A stretch of DNA of 25,668 bases from Silene noctiflora. Lineage: Eukaryota > Streptophyta > Magnoliopsida > Caryophyllales > Caryophyllaceae. Of the stretch, positions 1 through 11,311 are shown piece after piece (the stretch's first letter is position 1; the number at the start of each line of letters is the position of its first letter). The stretch lies in the NCBI GenBank assembly GCA_009801015.1, contig VHZZ01000016.1, forward strand, positions 497,748-523,415. Direction: 5' to 3'. The notes under the pieces were generated by a model. It was not told the origin of the DNA, ran no database searches, and saw only the letters and a program-made list of their open reading frames with translations. The position numbers and the translations under genes were made by a program.

Positions 1-146
1 TTTTTTTGCCAAATATAAATAAAAATTATAAACATCATTTCAATATAACATAGAAAATATATATCATATTGTGGATTGATACACCTTCTTAAAAGCTCTA
101 TAATTAAAATATTTTGGATTGATACTTAAGTTCCAATAATGCNTCA

Positions 147-198
147 TATTTATAATCATAGAATCACCTCATCTTATGCTAATCTTTCGATGTGGGAC
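147..198 (-). promoter_or_regulatory. snRNA-type USE plus TATA module
   Basis: On the minus strand GTCCCACATCG (188-198) equals the plant U-snRNA upstream sequence element, and TATAAATA (147-154) follows after 33 nt. This is the spacing described for RNA polymerase II snRNA promoters in plants. No recognisable snRNA follows, so activity is unknown. Confidence 0.5.
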
Positions 199-358
199 AA
201 TTTTACTATTTATACGTATTCACCACACATAAATTATTTTTCAGCGTGAGGCATAACNTACTACGAAGTACACAATTTTTAATATGTGCAAATTATATGA
301 AATCTATATTTTAATGATAACATTTTTGTGTTGATATCTAAGTTCCAATGATAACTCT

Positions 359-410
359 TATTTATAATCATAGGATCACTTCACCTTATGATAATCTTTT
401 AATGTGGGAC
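359..410 (-). promoter_or_regulatory. snRNA-type USE-like plus TATA module
   Basis: Minus-strand GTCCCACATTA (400-410) differs from the USE at its last two positions, and TATAAATA (359-366) follows after 33 nt. It belongs to the second left-hand repeat copy. Confidence 0.45.
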
Positions 411-1045
411 AATTCAACTATTTATTCGTAATGTATCATCATATTTTTTGCACCTAATTCGACATCCAACCATATTTGATAATGAACAAACATTATATTA
501 TCTGTTAATATCCGTATACTATTGTCTACTTTTATACCTTTGGGTGAGTAGGTGTCAAAAATATGAGGGGCTTACATGAGAGTAGTTGCGTAAGTAAACA
601 TATGAAAAGTAGAGATATCCACTTTCTTAATATTTGTACAAAAAACTAAATGTAAACAATTTAATGAAAGGGAGGAAGTAGTAAATAATACGAAATTTAT
701 ACTCAAATAAAAGCATTTTTCGCAACGAATCCAAATATATAAGTTTTTAAATGTTTTGCATTATACTTTTTGGTTAGATTGATAATAAAAAAATTTCTTT
801 TATATAAAATACAGCTTTGATATTAAAAATATTACATAATATCTTTGTCATAATCTTTGAAGATTTTATAATATACTTTCCTAAAACTAAAAAAGATGAT
901 GTGGACGCTCTAATATCGCTCGAAAAAAACTTCTTTTAATAATAGATATAGATTAACATTCATTTGAATAAAGTTTACACGAAAACAGTGGCGTTTTTGA
1001 CGGGGGTGCAGGGGGTTCAGCTGCATCCCCTGTTCCGAAAAATAA

Positions 1046-1152
1046 TTACAGTATTCCTTAGCAAAATAGCAAATAAGTTAGGTGGGTCTAGTGGTTATTA
1101 AGACTATTTCTTACTTAGACCCACCTAACTTATTTGCTAAGGAATACTGTAA
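1046..1152. repeat. Long hairpin
   Basis: Arms 1046-1090 and 1116-1152 pair over about 37 bp, except that the left arm has an extra 8 nt (a duplicated TAGCAAA-like block). The loop is about 25 nt. The sequence just upstream (GTGGCGTTTTTGACGGGGG, about 989) looks like a hAT-type left end related to the element at 19938, so the hairpin may be a rearranged fragment of that family. Confidence 0.75.
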
Positions 1153-1255
1153 CTATTACATATATTGAAGTAGCAATTTCTCGTATTCGGAATTTGGGTT
1201 GGACGTCGAACTAGGTGCGAAAAAGATGATGTATTTTTTATTTGATATGTTATTT

Positions 1256-1366
1256 GTACCACATTGAAAAATAGCGTAGGTGTGGTGAATAAATTACATA
1301 TAAACAGTAGAATTGTCCCACATCGAAAGATTAGCATAAGATGGGTGATTTTATAATTATAAATAG
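1256..1366 (+). promoter_or_regulatory. Tandem USE/TATA modules
   Basis: The first module is GTACCACATTG (1256-1266) and TATAAAC (1299-1305), 32 nt apart. The second is a perfect USE, GTCCCACATCG (1315-1325), and TATAAATAG (1358-1366), again 32 nt apart. The TATA of the first module sits just before the USE of the second. Confidence 0.5.
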
Positions 1367-1768
1367 GAGAAATCATTGGAATTAAGGCATCAACCCAAAA
1401 AAAATTGAGTCTCTTAAATATTGTCTTAGGGAACTCTTAAGAGTTTGTATCATTCTCTCCACAATATGATATAATTTTCTATATTATATTCAAGTGACGA
1501 TGTTTATAATTTTTATTTATAAAAAAACTCATACATTTCATTTGACAAAAAATATCGTAAAAAAAAATGAAAATTATACAATTAGATTCGTGGTAAAAAA
1601 AAGTCATCATTAGAGTATATGTTTCATATCATTTGCACATATATTAATTATGATAAAAAAAAAAGACATACGGATATTAATAGATAATATAATGTTTGTT
1701 CATTATCAAATATGGTTGGATGTCGAATTAGGTGCGAAAAATATTGTGTACTTCTAAGTATATTATTT

Positions 1769-1880
1769 GTCCCACATTGAAAAATAATGTAGGTGTGATG
1801 AAAATATACTACGTATAAATAGTTGAATTGTCCAACATCAACAGATTATCATAAGGTTGAGTTATGCCATGATTATAAAT
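1769..1880 (+). promoter_or_regulatory. Tandem USE/TATA modules
   Basis: GTCCCACATTG (1769-1779) and TATAAATAG (1814-1822) are 34 nt apart, then GTCCAACATCA (1830-1840) and TATAAAT (1874-1880) 33 nt apart. Same architecture as 1256-1366, with more substitutions in the second USE. Confidence 0.45.
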
Positions 1881-1952
1881 GAGATTATCGTTGAACTTCG
1901 GTATCAATCCAAAAATTTGGAGTCCTTCAAATATTGTGTTCGAGTACTCTTA

Positions 1953-2068
1953 TAAGAGTACGTCGGTTACAACAATAATAACATACAAATATTAAGCCTT
2001 ACAACCTTTTTAAGAGTACGTCGGTTACACCAATAATAACATACAAATATTAAGCCTTACAACCTTTT
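1953..2068. repeat. 58-bp tandem repeat, two copies
   Basis: Units 1953-2010 and 2011-2068 both start TAAGAGTACGTCGGTTAC and differ at a single base (AAC versus ACC). The low divergence indicates a recent local duplication at the edge of the USE/TATA repeat. Confidence 0.9.
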
Positions 2069-2175
2069 TTTCATTAACAAAGTGTTTTATGTTTTATTTT
2101 ATTTGAAAAAGATATTTTAATCACATGTAAACAAAATTAAACATAGAATGCAAAATTATAACAAAGTTGATTACT

Positions 2176-2203
2176 CCGTTGCAACGCACGGGTGTCAAAC
2201 TAG
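2176..2203 (+). mobile_element. Helitron 3' terminus
   Basis: CCGTTGCAACGCACGGG, a short spacer, then CTAG (2200-2203) followed by T. This terminus is very common in plant Helitrons. The matching 5' end was not identified; it could be hidden by the nested repeats at 1-2170. Confidence 0.6.
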
Positions 2204-2911
2204 TTATTCACTATTCAATCATAAAAATTAAATTTCTCTGAATTAACGGTAGTGAAATGACGTGGGATGCAAATTCTTCTTCTAATTAAGCATTTTGAAT
2301 GGAAAACTTTTATTTCCTGTTAATTTTATTTCACTTCATTTCAATTTAATCTAGCTCAGTTTAATTTAGACAAATTTAGTTAAGCTCAATGTTATTTATT
2401 CCAATACGGTTTAGTTCAGTTCGACTGATTTTAATAAAAAAGAACATGTATTAATATTAGGGATGAACAAAACCATATACCCGATACTGTTTTTAAAATT
2501 ACATATTTGCCGGTACAAACCGATCCGGTTAATCGTATACCCAGTTTTCATATAGCAGGTTTTTCCGTATATCCAGATACGGATTTTGTTAGTTAGTTGT
2601 TCAATTTCTTAAATAAGCAAAAAAAGAAAATGGGTAAATTACTGTGATTACACTTTGAATTTTCTATTTTTTGTCATTTTATATTTATTTACGAAAATTG
2701 TATAAAAAACTGTATTTTTGCCCAACTATGACCTGATAGTCTGATACAGTTTATATAAAACCAAACCTTATTATACATACGGAAACTCATGTAACTAAAA
2801 AGTAAAACCGATCGTATCCGTATTTTAAATCCGTATTATATATATATCGGGGATTTAGTATCTATCCAAACCCGGAAACCCGAATAAATGGGCATTTGAA
2901 AGTTGAAACCG
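2204..2911. other. Intergenic, low-complexity sequence upstream of CCT2
   Basis: Contains TTCAGTTTAATTTAG-like degenerate repeats (about 2340-2425), which recur inverted at about 18100-18170, and a stretch rich in ATACCCGATAC, CCGGTACAAACC and CCGTAT (about 2460-2900), reminiscent of degenerate CGGGT/ACCCG interiors of hAT MITEs. No ORF, TIR pair or target duplication could be defined. Confidence 0.4.
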
Positions 2912-3186
2912 TATATACCCCCCCATTTAAAACCACCACCCTTCCATTTTAGGCTTTTATTTAAGCAGTCACTTGAATCTTCGACTAAATCTTCACTGCT
3001 CTCTCCATTTTCTCTCTTCCGCCGTTGCTCTCTTTCTATCTCTCTAGGTAAAAACTTTCTCCTCTATTTCATCCGGTAACTCTATCCTCTTACTTTTTAC
3101 TTGGTTTAATTCGTCTTTATTTCTTCCTTTTCTCTATGTAGCGGTAATTGTTTCCATTTTGCGGCCATTTTTCAGCGATTTCTAAT
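2912..3186 (+). promoter_or_regulatory. CCT2 core promoter and 5' leader
   Basis: A TATATA string lies at 2912-2917. It is followed by a pyrimidine-rich leader at about 2999-3048, rich in CTCT and TTCT, as is common for housekeeping plant genes. A GTAAAA after CTCTCTAG at 3049 and a TTTTCAG at about 3168-3174 could bound a short 5'-UTR intron. A GTTAGGGTTT telo-box-like motif lies in intron 2 (about 3427-3436), a position and motif seen in genes of the translation and folding machinery. The transcription start cannot be fixed from sequence alone. Confidence 0.4.
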
Positions 3187-6100
3187 ATGGCGGTACGCAT
3201 CGGGGTTTCTCCGTTTATTGCATTAAACTGTTGTTATTGTTTGTTTCGTTTTAATTAATATTTCGATCCATATAATAGATTGATAGAATATTGAAAGACG
3301 ATGCATCTGAGGAGAAGGGCGATCGCGCTAGAATGGTATCCTGCTTCGCTGTTTTCATATAGTTAATCTTTTAAGAGACGGTTTCTCGCTATGTTATTAT
3401 CGATAAATTGCTCATTTACTGACTAGTTAGGGTTTTTCGGTGTGGTCTTTTTCCAGTCGACATTTGTTGGTGCAATTGCAATTACGGACTTGATAAAGAC
3501 AACCCTAGGCCCGAAGGGGATGGTATACTGCTCTACTGATTCTTGAATGCGTATTTTTTATGCTGTTTTTCCACATTTTGTTACTTTTGCAAGCTGTATT
3601 GGGTTATGATGCTGGATTTATTTGTTTCGTTTAGGATAAGATTTTGCAGTCAACTGGCAGGGGTCATAATGTGACTGTCACTAACGATGGCGCTACCATC
3701 ATGAAGTCACTTCAGATTGATAATCCTGCTGCTAAAGTTCTTATCGGTATCCTTATAATGTTTTTTTTTTTGTTTCTTTGCTTTGCGAGGGGTTTAATTA
3801 GAGGTAAACAAATGACTGAGATGGAGAGAGAAGTAGTTAAGGCACATTTCAATTTGTCATCCATCAAGATATTTTGAAAAGTACATCTAACTGTTTCAAT
3901 AATTTAATTAATTGAAGATCTAAGGGTTTTCACAATGGCAGGAGCTCCTTGTCAAACCGTGCCTTTGCCACATTATTACACATTACTAAGAGAACATTAA
4001 CCCTCCTGAAAACGTGACCGCCAACAATTTGTAAAATGGAATAAGTATCGTGTGCCTTTTAATTAAAGAATCAACTCTTACTTAATGGAGTTACTGTCAT
4101 ACAATTTGTAAAATGGAATAAGTATCATTGTGAATATCATGTTTTGGATTTCGTGGCGAGTTACCCTTAATATGAAACCAGAAATTTCAAAGACGCAAGA
4201 TGATGAAGTTGGTGATGGGACAACATCAGTTGTTGTTCTGGCTGGAGAGCTGTTAAGAGAGGCCGAAAAGCTGGTTGCAATGAAGATTCATCCTATGACC
4301 ATTATAGCAGGTAGGTTGATATGTTCGCGACGCTCTTTCTTTTCTAAGTGTGTTCTTCGGTTTCTTGTTTACAGTTATCTGAAGCTTTTAAAAACGTGTT
4401 GTATGAGCGAAGGTTGTCCTAGGTCAAATAGCCGTCATGACACTCATGAGTGACTTGTTTGCTAAATTTTTCCAATGTAGTTGGCTTACTTATGTATGTG
4501 ATAATCACCAGTCATTGTGACCATCATTCTAGATATGAATCTAGTGTTTATGAATAGCTGAGATGGACTACATCTTTAGAGTCTCACAGGAATTTACTTT
4601 TGTGGGAGTGGGACTGGGGGGTTGAAGAGTTGACACTGCAGCTCCCTTTTGCCTTTGCACTCAAGGGCCAATCACTTTTAGTGATTATCAACATGTTTGC
4701 ATTCCTCGGTTCTTGAAGAGACCCACTAGTTTTTCCTCAATTTCTTACTCTTGTAGTCACATGTATAATGTCTGATGGAGTGTTGAATAGGTCAGATGTA
4801 AGTCTAGCCAGAAGGTATGGCCTTATCTGTGAATCTGTGATAATCTTTATCGTAAACTTTTTCTCCTCCAATTTCTACCCTTTGAATCTGTGATAATCTT
4901 TTTCAGGAAAAAAAAAATGAAAACCAGGCTTGAGATGTAGAAAATTTACATGGGTGTCTTTAGTATAATATAGCTTTTTAGTGAGAGACTTCAGTTATGG
5001 CCACATCATATCTTTTTGAAGGGGAAACTTGATCTCGCATGTTACCATGTTCTGATTGGTTGGAAGCTGTATAATATTGGACCTGTGCTACAAATGTCAT
5101 TGTGCCCAAGCCTTATAATATGATGCACGGGCTTACATGTCTTCTTTCTTATCGATTAACTATTTCTTTTGTTGTCCAGGTTATAGAATGGCAGCTGAAT
5201 GTGCTCATAAAGCATTGTTGACCAAGGTTGTTGACAACAAACAAGATGCTGGTATTGACTGCTTGCCATCCTATTAAGGAATATGCCTTCATTTTCTTTC
5301 CTACATGAAATATATTTGACACACATGTACCTGTACAATGCAGAGAAATTCAGGTCAGACTTGATGAATATTGCAATGACTACATTGAGCTCAAAAATAT
5401 TGTCTCAAGACAAGGAACACTTTGCAGACATGGCAGTTGATGCAGTGATGAGGTTGAAGGTGATAAATTCTATTCATATGGTCGTTAAGAGTACTAGTTG
5501 TTTTTAGTTTAGGTGTTTGCTGGTTACAAGAATATAATCCCTCTGACTCAACATGATCTTTACATTTGCTTTTGATCGTTTACTAGGAAAGCAAATATAT
5601 GTGGGGTATGGGTTAGTCATTTCCACATATCTTGCTGATTTCTTTTGCAATCTTTCTGTGAGTTCCTTGGTAGATTAGATTTGCCAAGTAATTATTTAGT
5701 AACTTTGTTGGTACGCCAGATATGTTGGTCTTTCCCCTTGTTTATTAATAATGAGACATTGTCAATTTGCTACTTTTTGTGCTGAAAATAGTTGCTTTGA
5801 GAGGTTGTTTATTACCATTTTCCTTCTCCATTGGGTGGTTGATTTCTATTTTCGAATGTTGTTTGGCCGAGATCTTATAACATGTGCAGTATATCTCTCT
5901 CTGTACACAGATACACCTAAAAACATGTCCTATAACTTATCTCTCGCCATGAAAACACAACTCACAACTGATAACATATCGTTTATTTTGTACTCAGTAT
6001 TTTGATCATGATTTTTTTTTTTTGCATGATAACATAGCATTTCGACTGCTTCCAAAGAAAGATGTGCATGTGTCTAAAACATTTGTTTGACTTTGTCCCC

Positions 6101-9100
6101 ATGTCCAAAACTTGAAATTCTAGTGTCAGACACCCCTACACGACACAAATTGGCTAGTCTAAGTACATAGGTCTGTACACTTATCTTTTTTCATTTGAAT
6201 TAGTGTCATTTTCGCTGTATTCCAAGTTCTTTTCTCTATCTTTTTATTTTCTAATACCTCGACAATTTTCAGGGGAGCACAAACTTGGAGGCCATTCAAA
6301 TCATTAAGAAGCCTGGAGGTTCTCTGAGAGATTCATTTTTAGATGAAGGGTATGTGATGTATCCCTAGCTGGTTGCTGGATTGAAAGTCCTAATGTCTCT
6401 GGATAGTTGTTTTGGGATAGTTGTTGCTGATCATGATCTGTTAACAATTTTGACTTGTGTACTTCATTGGTGCTGTAAAGGCTGATAAGTTACTAATGAA
6501 TCAACATGTGATTGGAATTCTGTTCTGCTGGTGAATGCTTTCTTTTGTGTAGTCGCTTATTTTGTTTGGAAGATTTATTTTTGGTGGGTATAAAATGTTG
6601 CAGGTTTATTTTGGACAAGAAAATTGGTGTTGGCCAACCGAAACGTATAGAGAACGCAAATATTCTAGTTGCAAACACAGCTATGGACACTGATAAGGTG
6701 AAGATTTATGGGGCGCGTGTACGTGTTGATTCAATGGCTAAGGTTGCAGAAATTGAGGGGGCAGAAAAGGATAAGATGAGAGAGAAAGTGAAGAAGATTA
6801 TAGGTCATGGAATTAATTGCTTTGTCAATCGTCAGTTGATCTACAATTTTCCAGAGGAACTGTTTGCTGATGCTGGTGTTCTTGCCATTGAGCATGCTGA
6901 TTTTGATGGTATTGAGCGCCTCGCTCTTGTTACTGGTGGTGAGATTGCATCAACATTTGATAATCCTGAATCGGTGAAACTTGGACATTGCAAGCTGATC
7001 GAGGAAATTATGATTGGGGAAGATAAGTTAATTCATTTCTCTGGTGTTGAGATGGGACAGGCATGCACTATCGTATTGAGAGGAGCAAGGTACTTCAACA
7101 CACTTTATTTATTCATCTGAGTTGTGGTACTTTTCTCTTAGTTTACAATCTTAAAAAACATATATAAAAATTAAGACTAGAGCAGTTAAGCAATGTAGTT
7201 AGGAAAATGACTATTGTGTTTGTTGTATGTTGTTGAGTATTTTGCATAGAAGAGGAAGCAATTGTATATTTATTTCCATTGGAGTTGTTTCACCATTATT
7301 TTGTAAAATAGCTCATTGAACTCTTCTTAAATTTTGATGTAGTCGTTAGTCAATGTGGCCGCAATTTTCGTTATTAAGAAACCTCACTGTACTGTATTAG
7401 TATTAATATAGAGATAAGATTGCATACATCCAACTGCTGTTACCTTGCCAAAAGCTTTAAGGCAATGTTTTTGTTGCTATGGTGGCGATACCAATTTTTT
7501 TTCTGTTGGGTAGTAACATCTCATCTATGAACATTGTTGAATACTCCAAATAGAAATATTTTTGCTGTTGCAACTGTCTTTGTGAGAGGACGAGTGAAAT
7601 CATGTAACAACCGACTCAGCCTCTCATTTTGATGACTGATATAGCTTAGTTGTGTTCTGATGTAAATTTCTTAAAAGTTATTTCTGGTTTCTATCCCTTT
7701 GCTTTCTGGTCTACAGCTTACTTGATGGATTTATGTGTGCTCTTTAATGATTGTTTCATGTATATTTATATGTGCTCTTTGTTCTTTTGTGATAAAAAAA
7801 CAATATTTTTGTTGGTACTACTTTGCTTATTGAACTTGTGAATGTCTCCTAAGCTGACTATTTTCTACTCTCTCTGTGCAGTGAACACGTGCTTGATGAG
7901 GCTGAAAGGTCTTTGCATGATGCTCTATGTGTTCTATCTCAGACAGTGAATGACAGCAGGGTATTGTTTGGAGGTGGATGGCCTGAAATGGTGATGTCAA
8001 AGGAAGTAGATGAACTGGCTAGGAAGACTCCTGGCAAGAAGTCTCATGCAATTGAAGCTTTTTCACGAGCACTACAGGCCATTCCAACAATCATTGCTGA
8101 TAATGCCGGGCTAGACAGCGCTGAGTTAATCTCAAAACTTCGCGCAGAGCACCAGAAGGAAGTCAACAGTTCTGCTGGAATAGACGTAATTACTGGAATG
8201 GTAAGCTATTTTACTTAAACTCTTCACTTCTGATTCCATGTGTTGGTCCCCACATCCGTGTCCTCAACTCAGGAAATAGTCCTGTGTAGAAATTTGAGTC
8301 CCGGTGTGCGTGGCAATTGAATATGTACTAGTGTCTTCCTGCTATTTTGGTTTATACTCGTACACTTTCTGCTGATATTCAGATATGGGGTTACGCTTGC
8401 CTAATTGGCTTGTAACAGCAAAATATGTTACTTCGACTGTTCCATTAAGGGGTCATAGCAGTGTTATACCATGTCCGACACGGTACTCAAGGATATGAGT
8501 ACCTTACCTGACAGTTTCACATTTTTAAGCCTAGACATAACTTAACTCTGTGAAGTCTTCCATGTTTAACGGTTTAACCCGACCTTTTAACCTGAATAAT
8601 ATAATCTAACCTTCGCATTATAATCGCACACGCGCACATATATCCCAAACTATCCCAAAAACAAAAATATTGTACCAAATTTTAACTTTTTAACAATTTA
8701 AAGTGTTATTTAGAAAATAAATTAATTGCTTTTCATAAAGATTTTGAAACCCTAAAATCGAGAAAAAGAAAATATTTGAAACTGAAAGATATGAAAAAAA
8801 AAAAAAGATTAGTTTAATATATATGAGATGAGGGTCCATTATCTATATATATGTAGCTCATATTCATATCTGGTGTACTATGAAATCGTCAACCCTGCAT
8901 TGGATGATTTTTTCATGATTGTTTGATTGATGTCAAGATTCCAACCTTGCAAAGATCACAACTTATTTGAGACCCGCCAAGCCATAAATAAGGGATACAT
9001 AAGAAATTAAGAATATGAGTTGGTCTCTCGTATAAGAGTCTCACTGCACACACAGATGTTCCTGCTGTGACTGTGATTGATATCTAGGAATCGAAATATT

Positions 9101-9257
9101 GCAGGTTGGAGACATGTCTGAACTGGGAATTTGCGAGTCCTTCAAAGTCAAGCAGGCAGTCCTATTGTCGGCCATAGAGGCGGCTGAGGGGCTTCTCAGG
9201 GTCGATGAAATTATCAGATGTGCACCAAGGAGGAGAGAGGAGCGAATGGGACACTGA
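3187..9257 (+). CDS. CCT2: T-complex protein 1 (TRiC/CCT) subunit beta, 11 exons
   Basis: Encodes the beta subunit of the cytosolic group II chaperonin TRiC/CCT, the ATP-driven double ring that folds actin, tubulin and other proteins. Coding exons: 3187-3192, 3279-3335, 3457-3522, 3635-3746, 4182-4310, 5180-5251, 5344-5459, 6273-6349, 6604-7089, 7882-8200, 9105-9257. Every intron is GT-AG, every junction keeps frame, and the sum is 1593 nt (530 residues plus stop), close to the roughly 527-residue plant protein. Visible motifs are TLGPKGM (37-43), NDGAT (60-64), the ATPase signature [10 protein letters not shown] (87-96), GGGWPEM (404-410) and the C-terminal [13 protein letters not shown] stretch. 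The start ATGGCG is followed directly by a GT donor, giving MAID..., which matches the MPID start I recall for plant CCT2. Position 81 is Glu, formed across a split codon, where I recall Asp in Arabidopsis. The gene looks intact, with no premature stops. Confidence 0.95.
4024..4126 (+). repeat. 26-bp direct repeat in CCT2 intron 4
   Basis: ACAATTTGTAAAATGGAATA followed by AGTATC occurs exactly at 4024-4049 and 4101-4126, 77 bp apart and 56 bp upstream of the exon 5 acceptor. Probably a small local duplication. Confidence 0.85.
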
Positions 9258-10169
9258 GTATTCTCTTGTTTGAGATATGTAACAATGGAGTGTTAAGATT
9301 TTGTACTCACGAACTGTTGTTTTTTTGCCAGTTGTTTTAGGAAGGCAATGTAGGATCCTGGTTTTCTGCCCTCTGTATTTACTTGCTTTGGTCTCTTAGC
9401 TGCTCGATTTCCCAAGTAACGATCGTGTGGTAATTTTAGATATTGAAGTTTTGAAGGTGACCTGCAGCCTTGCATGCATTTCACACAGAGAGTAACCCAT
9501 TTGTGCAAGGCGTACTTTTTAATTTTTTTTTTTTAATTTTTTTAATTTTTTTAATTTCTTTCCTTCTCTCTTTATTGCCATGACGCAGGGTGCCTTTGCT
9601 GCTTCCTCAGGTGCTTTTGTCAACTCTATAACCGTTATAGAGTCGAACAGTAATCGTGTACCTTTTCGATTCAGTATAAAATGGTTGCCATTGAAATCAA
9701 TTGTTTAAACCCGACTTGGCAAAAACTGGTTCAATCCAAAAATGACCTAAGCTTATTTCAATTTGAACTCTTGAAAAACATCTGAACCTGGAATAATTTG
9801 TAATTGTGGGTTAAAGATCGGTCAACCCATTGGATCAAGACAATCTATATTCCTAATTACAATATGTTGTAATATGATGGCCTTTACTAATAAAGTTAGT
9901 TAAACTTAAAAAGTTAAATTAATTTTGACTCGATTTAATTTAATAAAATTTACTTAAATTATGTTAACTAATTTAGTCGAAGTAAAATGAATTATACTGA
10001 ACGTATTACTGTATTAGACTTGAATAAAGCTAAATAAATTAAATTAAACCGAACTTATAAGACCTTCAAAATAAATAAATAAATAAAGGACCAAAATAAA
10101 TAGCGTATCCTCCTAAATTTTGTTTGATTAAGCACAAATTCTCAAAATTTTGGTTTGATTAAGCACAAA
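9258..10169. other. CCT2 3' region and intergenic sequence
   Basis: The CCT2 3'-UTR probably runs to about 9500-9600, including a T/A homopolymer tract at 9517-9557. A near-perfect hairpin ACTCTATAAC-C-GTTATAGAGT lies at 9623-9643. An imperfect duplication of AAATTTTGTTTGATTAAGC lies at 10115-10138 and 10145-10169, abutting the Helitron end. No further gene is seen. Confidence 0.5.
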
Positions 10170-11163
10170 CTAGTATAGATCTCGCGTATCCGCGGTATAC
10201 ATAGACATTACTTTTTTAAAGTATTACTTATATATTTTAGATTAATATTTCATTTATTTTCATATTTCTTCTCATTGAATTGTATTTTGATTTGGAAAAA
10301 AGTTAATCTAAAAATTAATCAAGATAATTAAATAATTTCATGAAATATTTATTTTTATGAAAATATTTTAATTATCTTAAATCTAATGATTTTAGTTTTA
10401 TAAATTTCCTTAAATTCTTTTCATTAATTCTTTTTTAGTAACGAAATTAAGTAACAATTTATGGTTATTTATAGTTATAGTTTCGGATAATGCACTCGGT
10501 GCCCTTGAAGTTTGCCAATTTGCCCGAAATACCCAATTTTTTGTTCTGGAAAACTTTAAGAGGTCATAACTCGTGTTTACGAGTTCGGAAAGTGACAATT
10601 TTTTTTCAAATCGATTATCTTTCTGAGAATTACGATTTGAAAAAAAAAATTGTTGTATTTAGATCCCTTGGTTAGGAGTTTTTGTATGTTTAAGTTTTTT
10701 TTGTCCGAACAAACTTTGAGTGACCACTGACCATATCTCTTGGTCACGAGCTCGGAACTCGAGAATTTTTTTTCAACTCATAGTACTGTGAAAGATGATC
10801 AATTTGAAGGAAAAAATCGTAAACATTATGAACTCGTAAACACGAGTTATGAGCTCTTAAATTTTTCCGGACTAAAAAATTGGGTATTTCGGGAAAAATG
10901 CCAAACTTGAAGGGTACCATACTACCATGTGCATTTTCCCTTATAGTTTTATTTATACCAATTTTATTTCATTTTAGTTAAATGGTTAACTTTTAAAGTT
11001 TAATGGTGAAAATATTATAGGTTGATTGAAAATATTTTTATTTTTTAAATAAAAGATTAGTTAGTTTATTATTAAAGAAAATTTATTTTATTTCCATATT
11101 TAAATTGGGGCATTTTGGAGGGATTAATTTTTGAGGATCTTTATTCTCTTAGTAGATAGAAGA
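10170..11163 (-). mobile_element. Non-autonomous Helitron
   Basis: Read on the minus strand, the 5' end begins TCTTCTATCTACTAAGAG after an A/T junction (11163/11164). The 3' end has a hairpin CGCG-GATA-CGCG, nine bases, then CTAG (10170-10173), with A immediately outside on the plus strand. These are the hallmarks of Helitron termini inserted between A and T. It is 994 bp with no Rep/helicase coding, so it is non-autonomous. It contains a nested foldback element at 10484-10940. Confidence 0.7.
10484..10940. mobile_element. Foldback Mutator-like MITE nested in a Helitron
   Basis: Nearly the whole 457 bp folds back. The left arm (about 10484-10650) and right arm (about 10780-10940) share inverted segments such as CGAAATACCCAATTTTTT and ATAACTCGTGTTTACGAGTT. 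The outer ends are CGGATAATGCAC and GTGCATTTTCCC. A perfect 9-bp target duplication, TTATAGTTT, flanks it (10475-10483 and 10941-10949), as expected for Mutator-like insertion. No coding sequence is present. Confidence 0.85.
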
Positions 11164-11311
11164 TCACATTTGTGTAAAAAAAATATATATTTATTTATGG
11201 TATAGAATAATTAGGATGTAAATATTGGTAATAAAATAGCTTACATATTGGATATTCATATCTATAACAAGTGACTTTATTTTAGTACATGGAATATTTG
11301 GGCGGGAAAAG

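Larger units (their letters stand above)
1..540 (-). repeat. Two minus-oriented copies of a USE/TATA repeat family
   Basis: Positions 1-270 are the inverted counterpart of about 1250-1525, and 320-530 the inverted counterpart of about 1668-1930. Both left copies are also similar to each other. The region therefore holds an inverted arrangement of direct pairs rather than one simple palindrome. No ORF of note is present. The identity of the parent transposon is unknown; it may be an LTR fragment or MITE carrying a promoter. Confidence 0.6.
1196..1952 (+). repeat. Two plus-oriented copies of the USE/TATA repeat family
   Basis: Unit one starts near GTTGGACGTCGAACTAGGTG (about 1198) and unit two near GTTGGATGTCGAATTAGGTG (about 1707). 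Each then has a tandem pair of promoter-like modules and a TCAAATATTGT- or TTAAATATTGT-containing tail. The segment 1668-1734 is a near-perfect inverted match of about 451-523. Confidence 0.6.

Noticed and set aside
894..952. Possible minus-strand Helitron 5' end (TCTATATCTATTATTAAAAG)
   Set aside because: No CTAG terminus with hairpin was found to the left within the window, so the element cannot be closed.
985..1045. hAT-like left end CAGTGGCG followed by G-rich sequence
   Set aside because: No matching right terminus or 8-bp duplication could be found; treated as a fragment only.
4130..4453. 107-residue open frame
   Set aside because: It is CCT2 exon 5 (4182-4310) with intron read on both sides.
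9593..9645. Hairpin after CCT2 as a rho-independent-style terminator
   Set aside because: This is a eukaryotic polymerase II gene; such hairpins do not define its termination, so it is noted only as a small inverted repeat.
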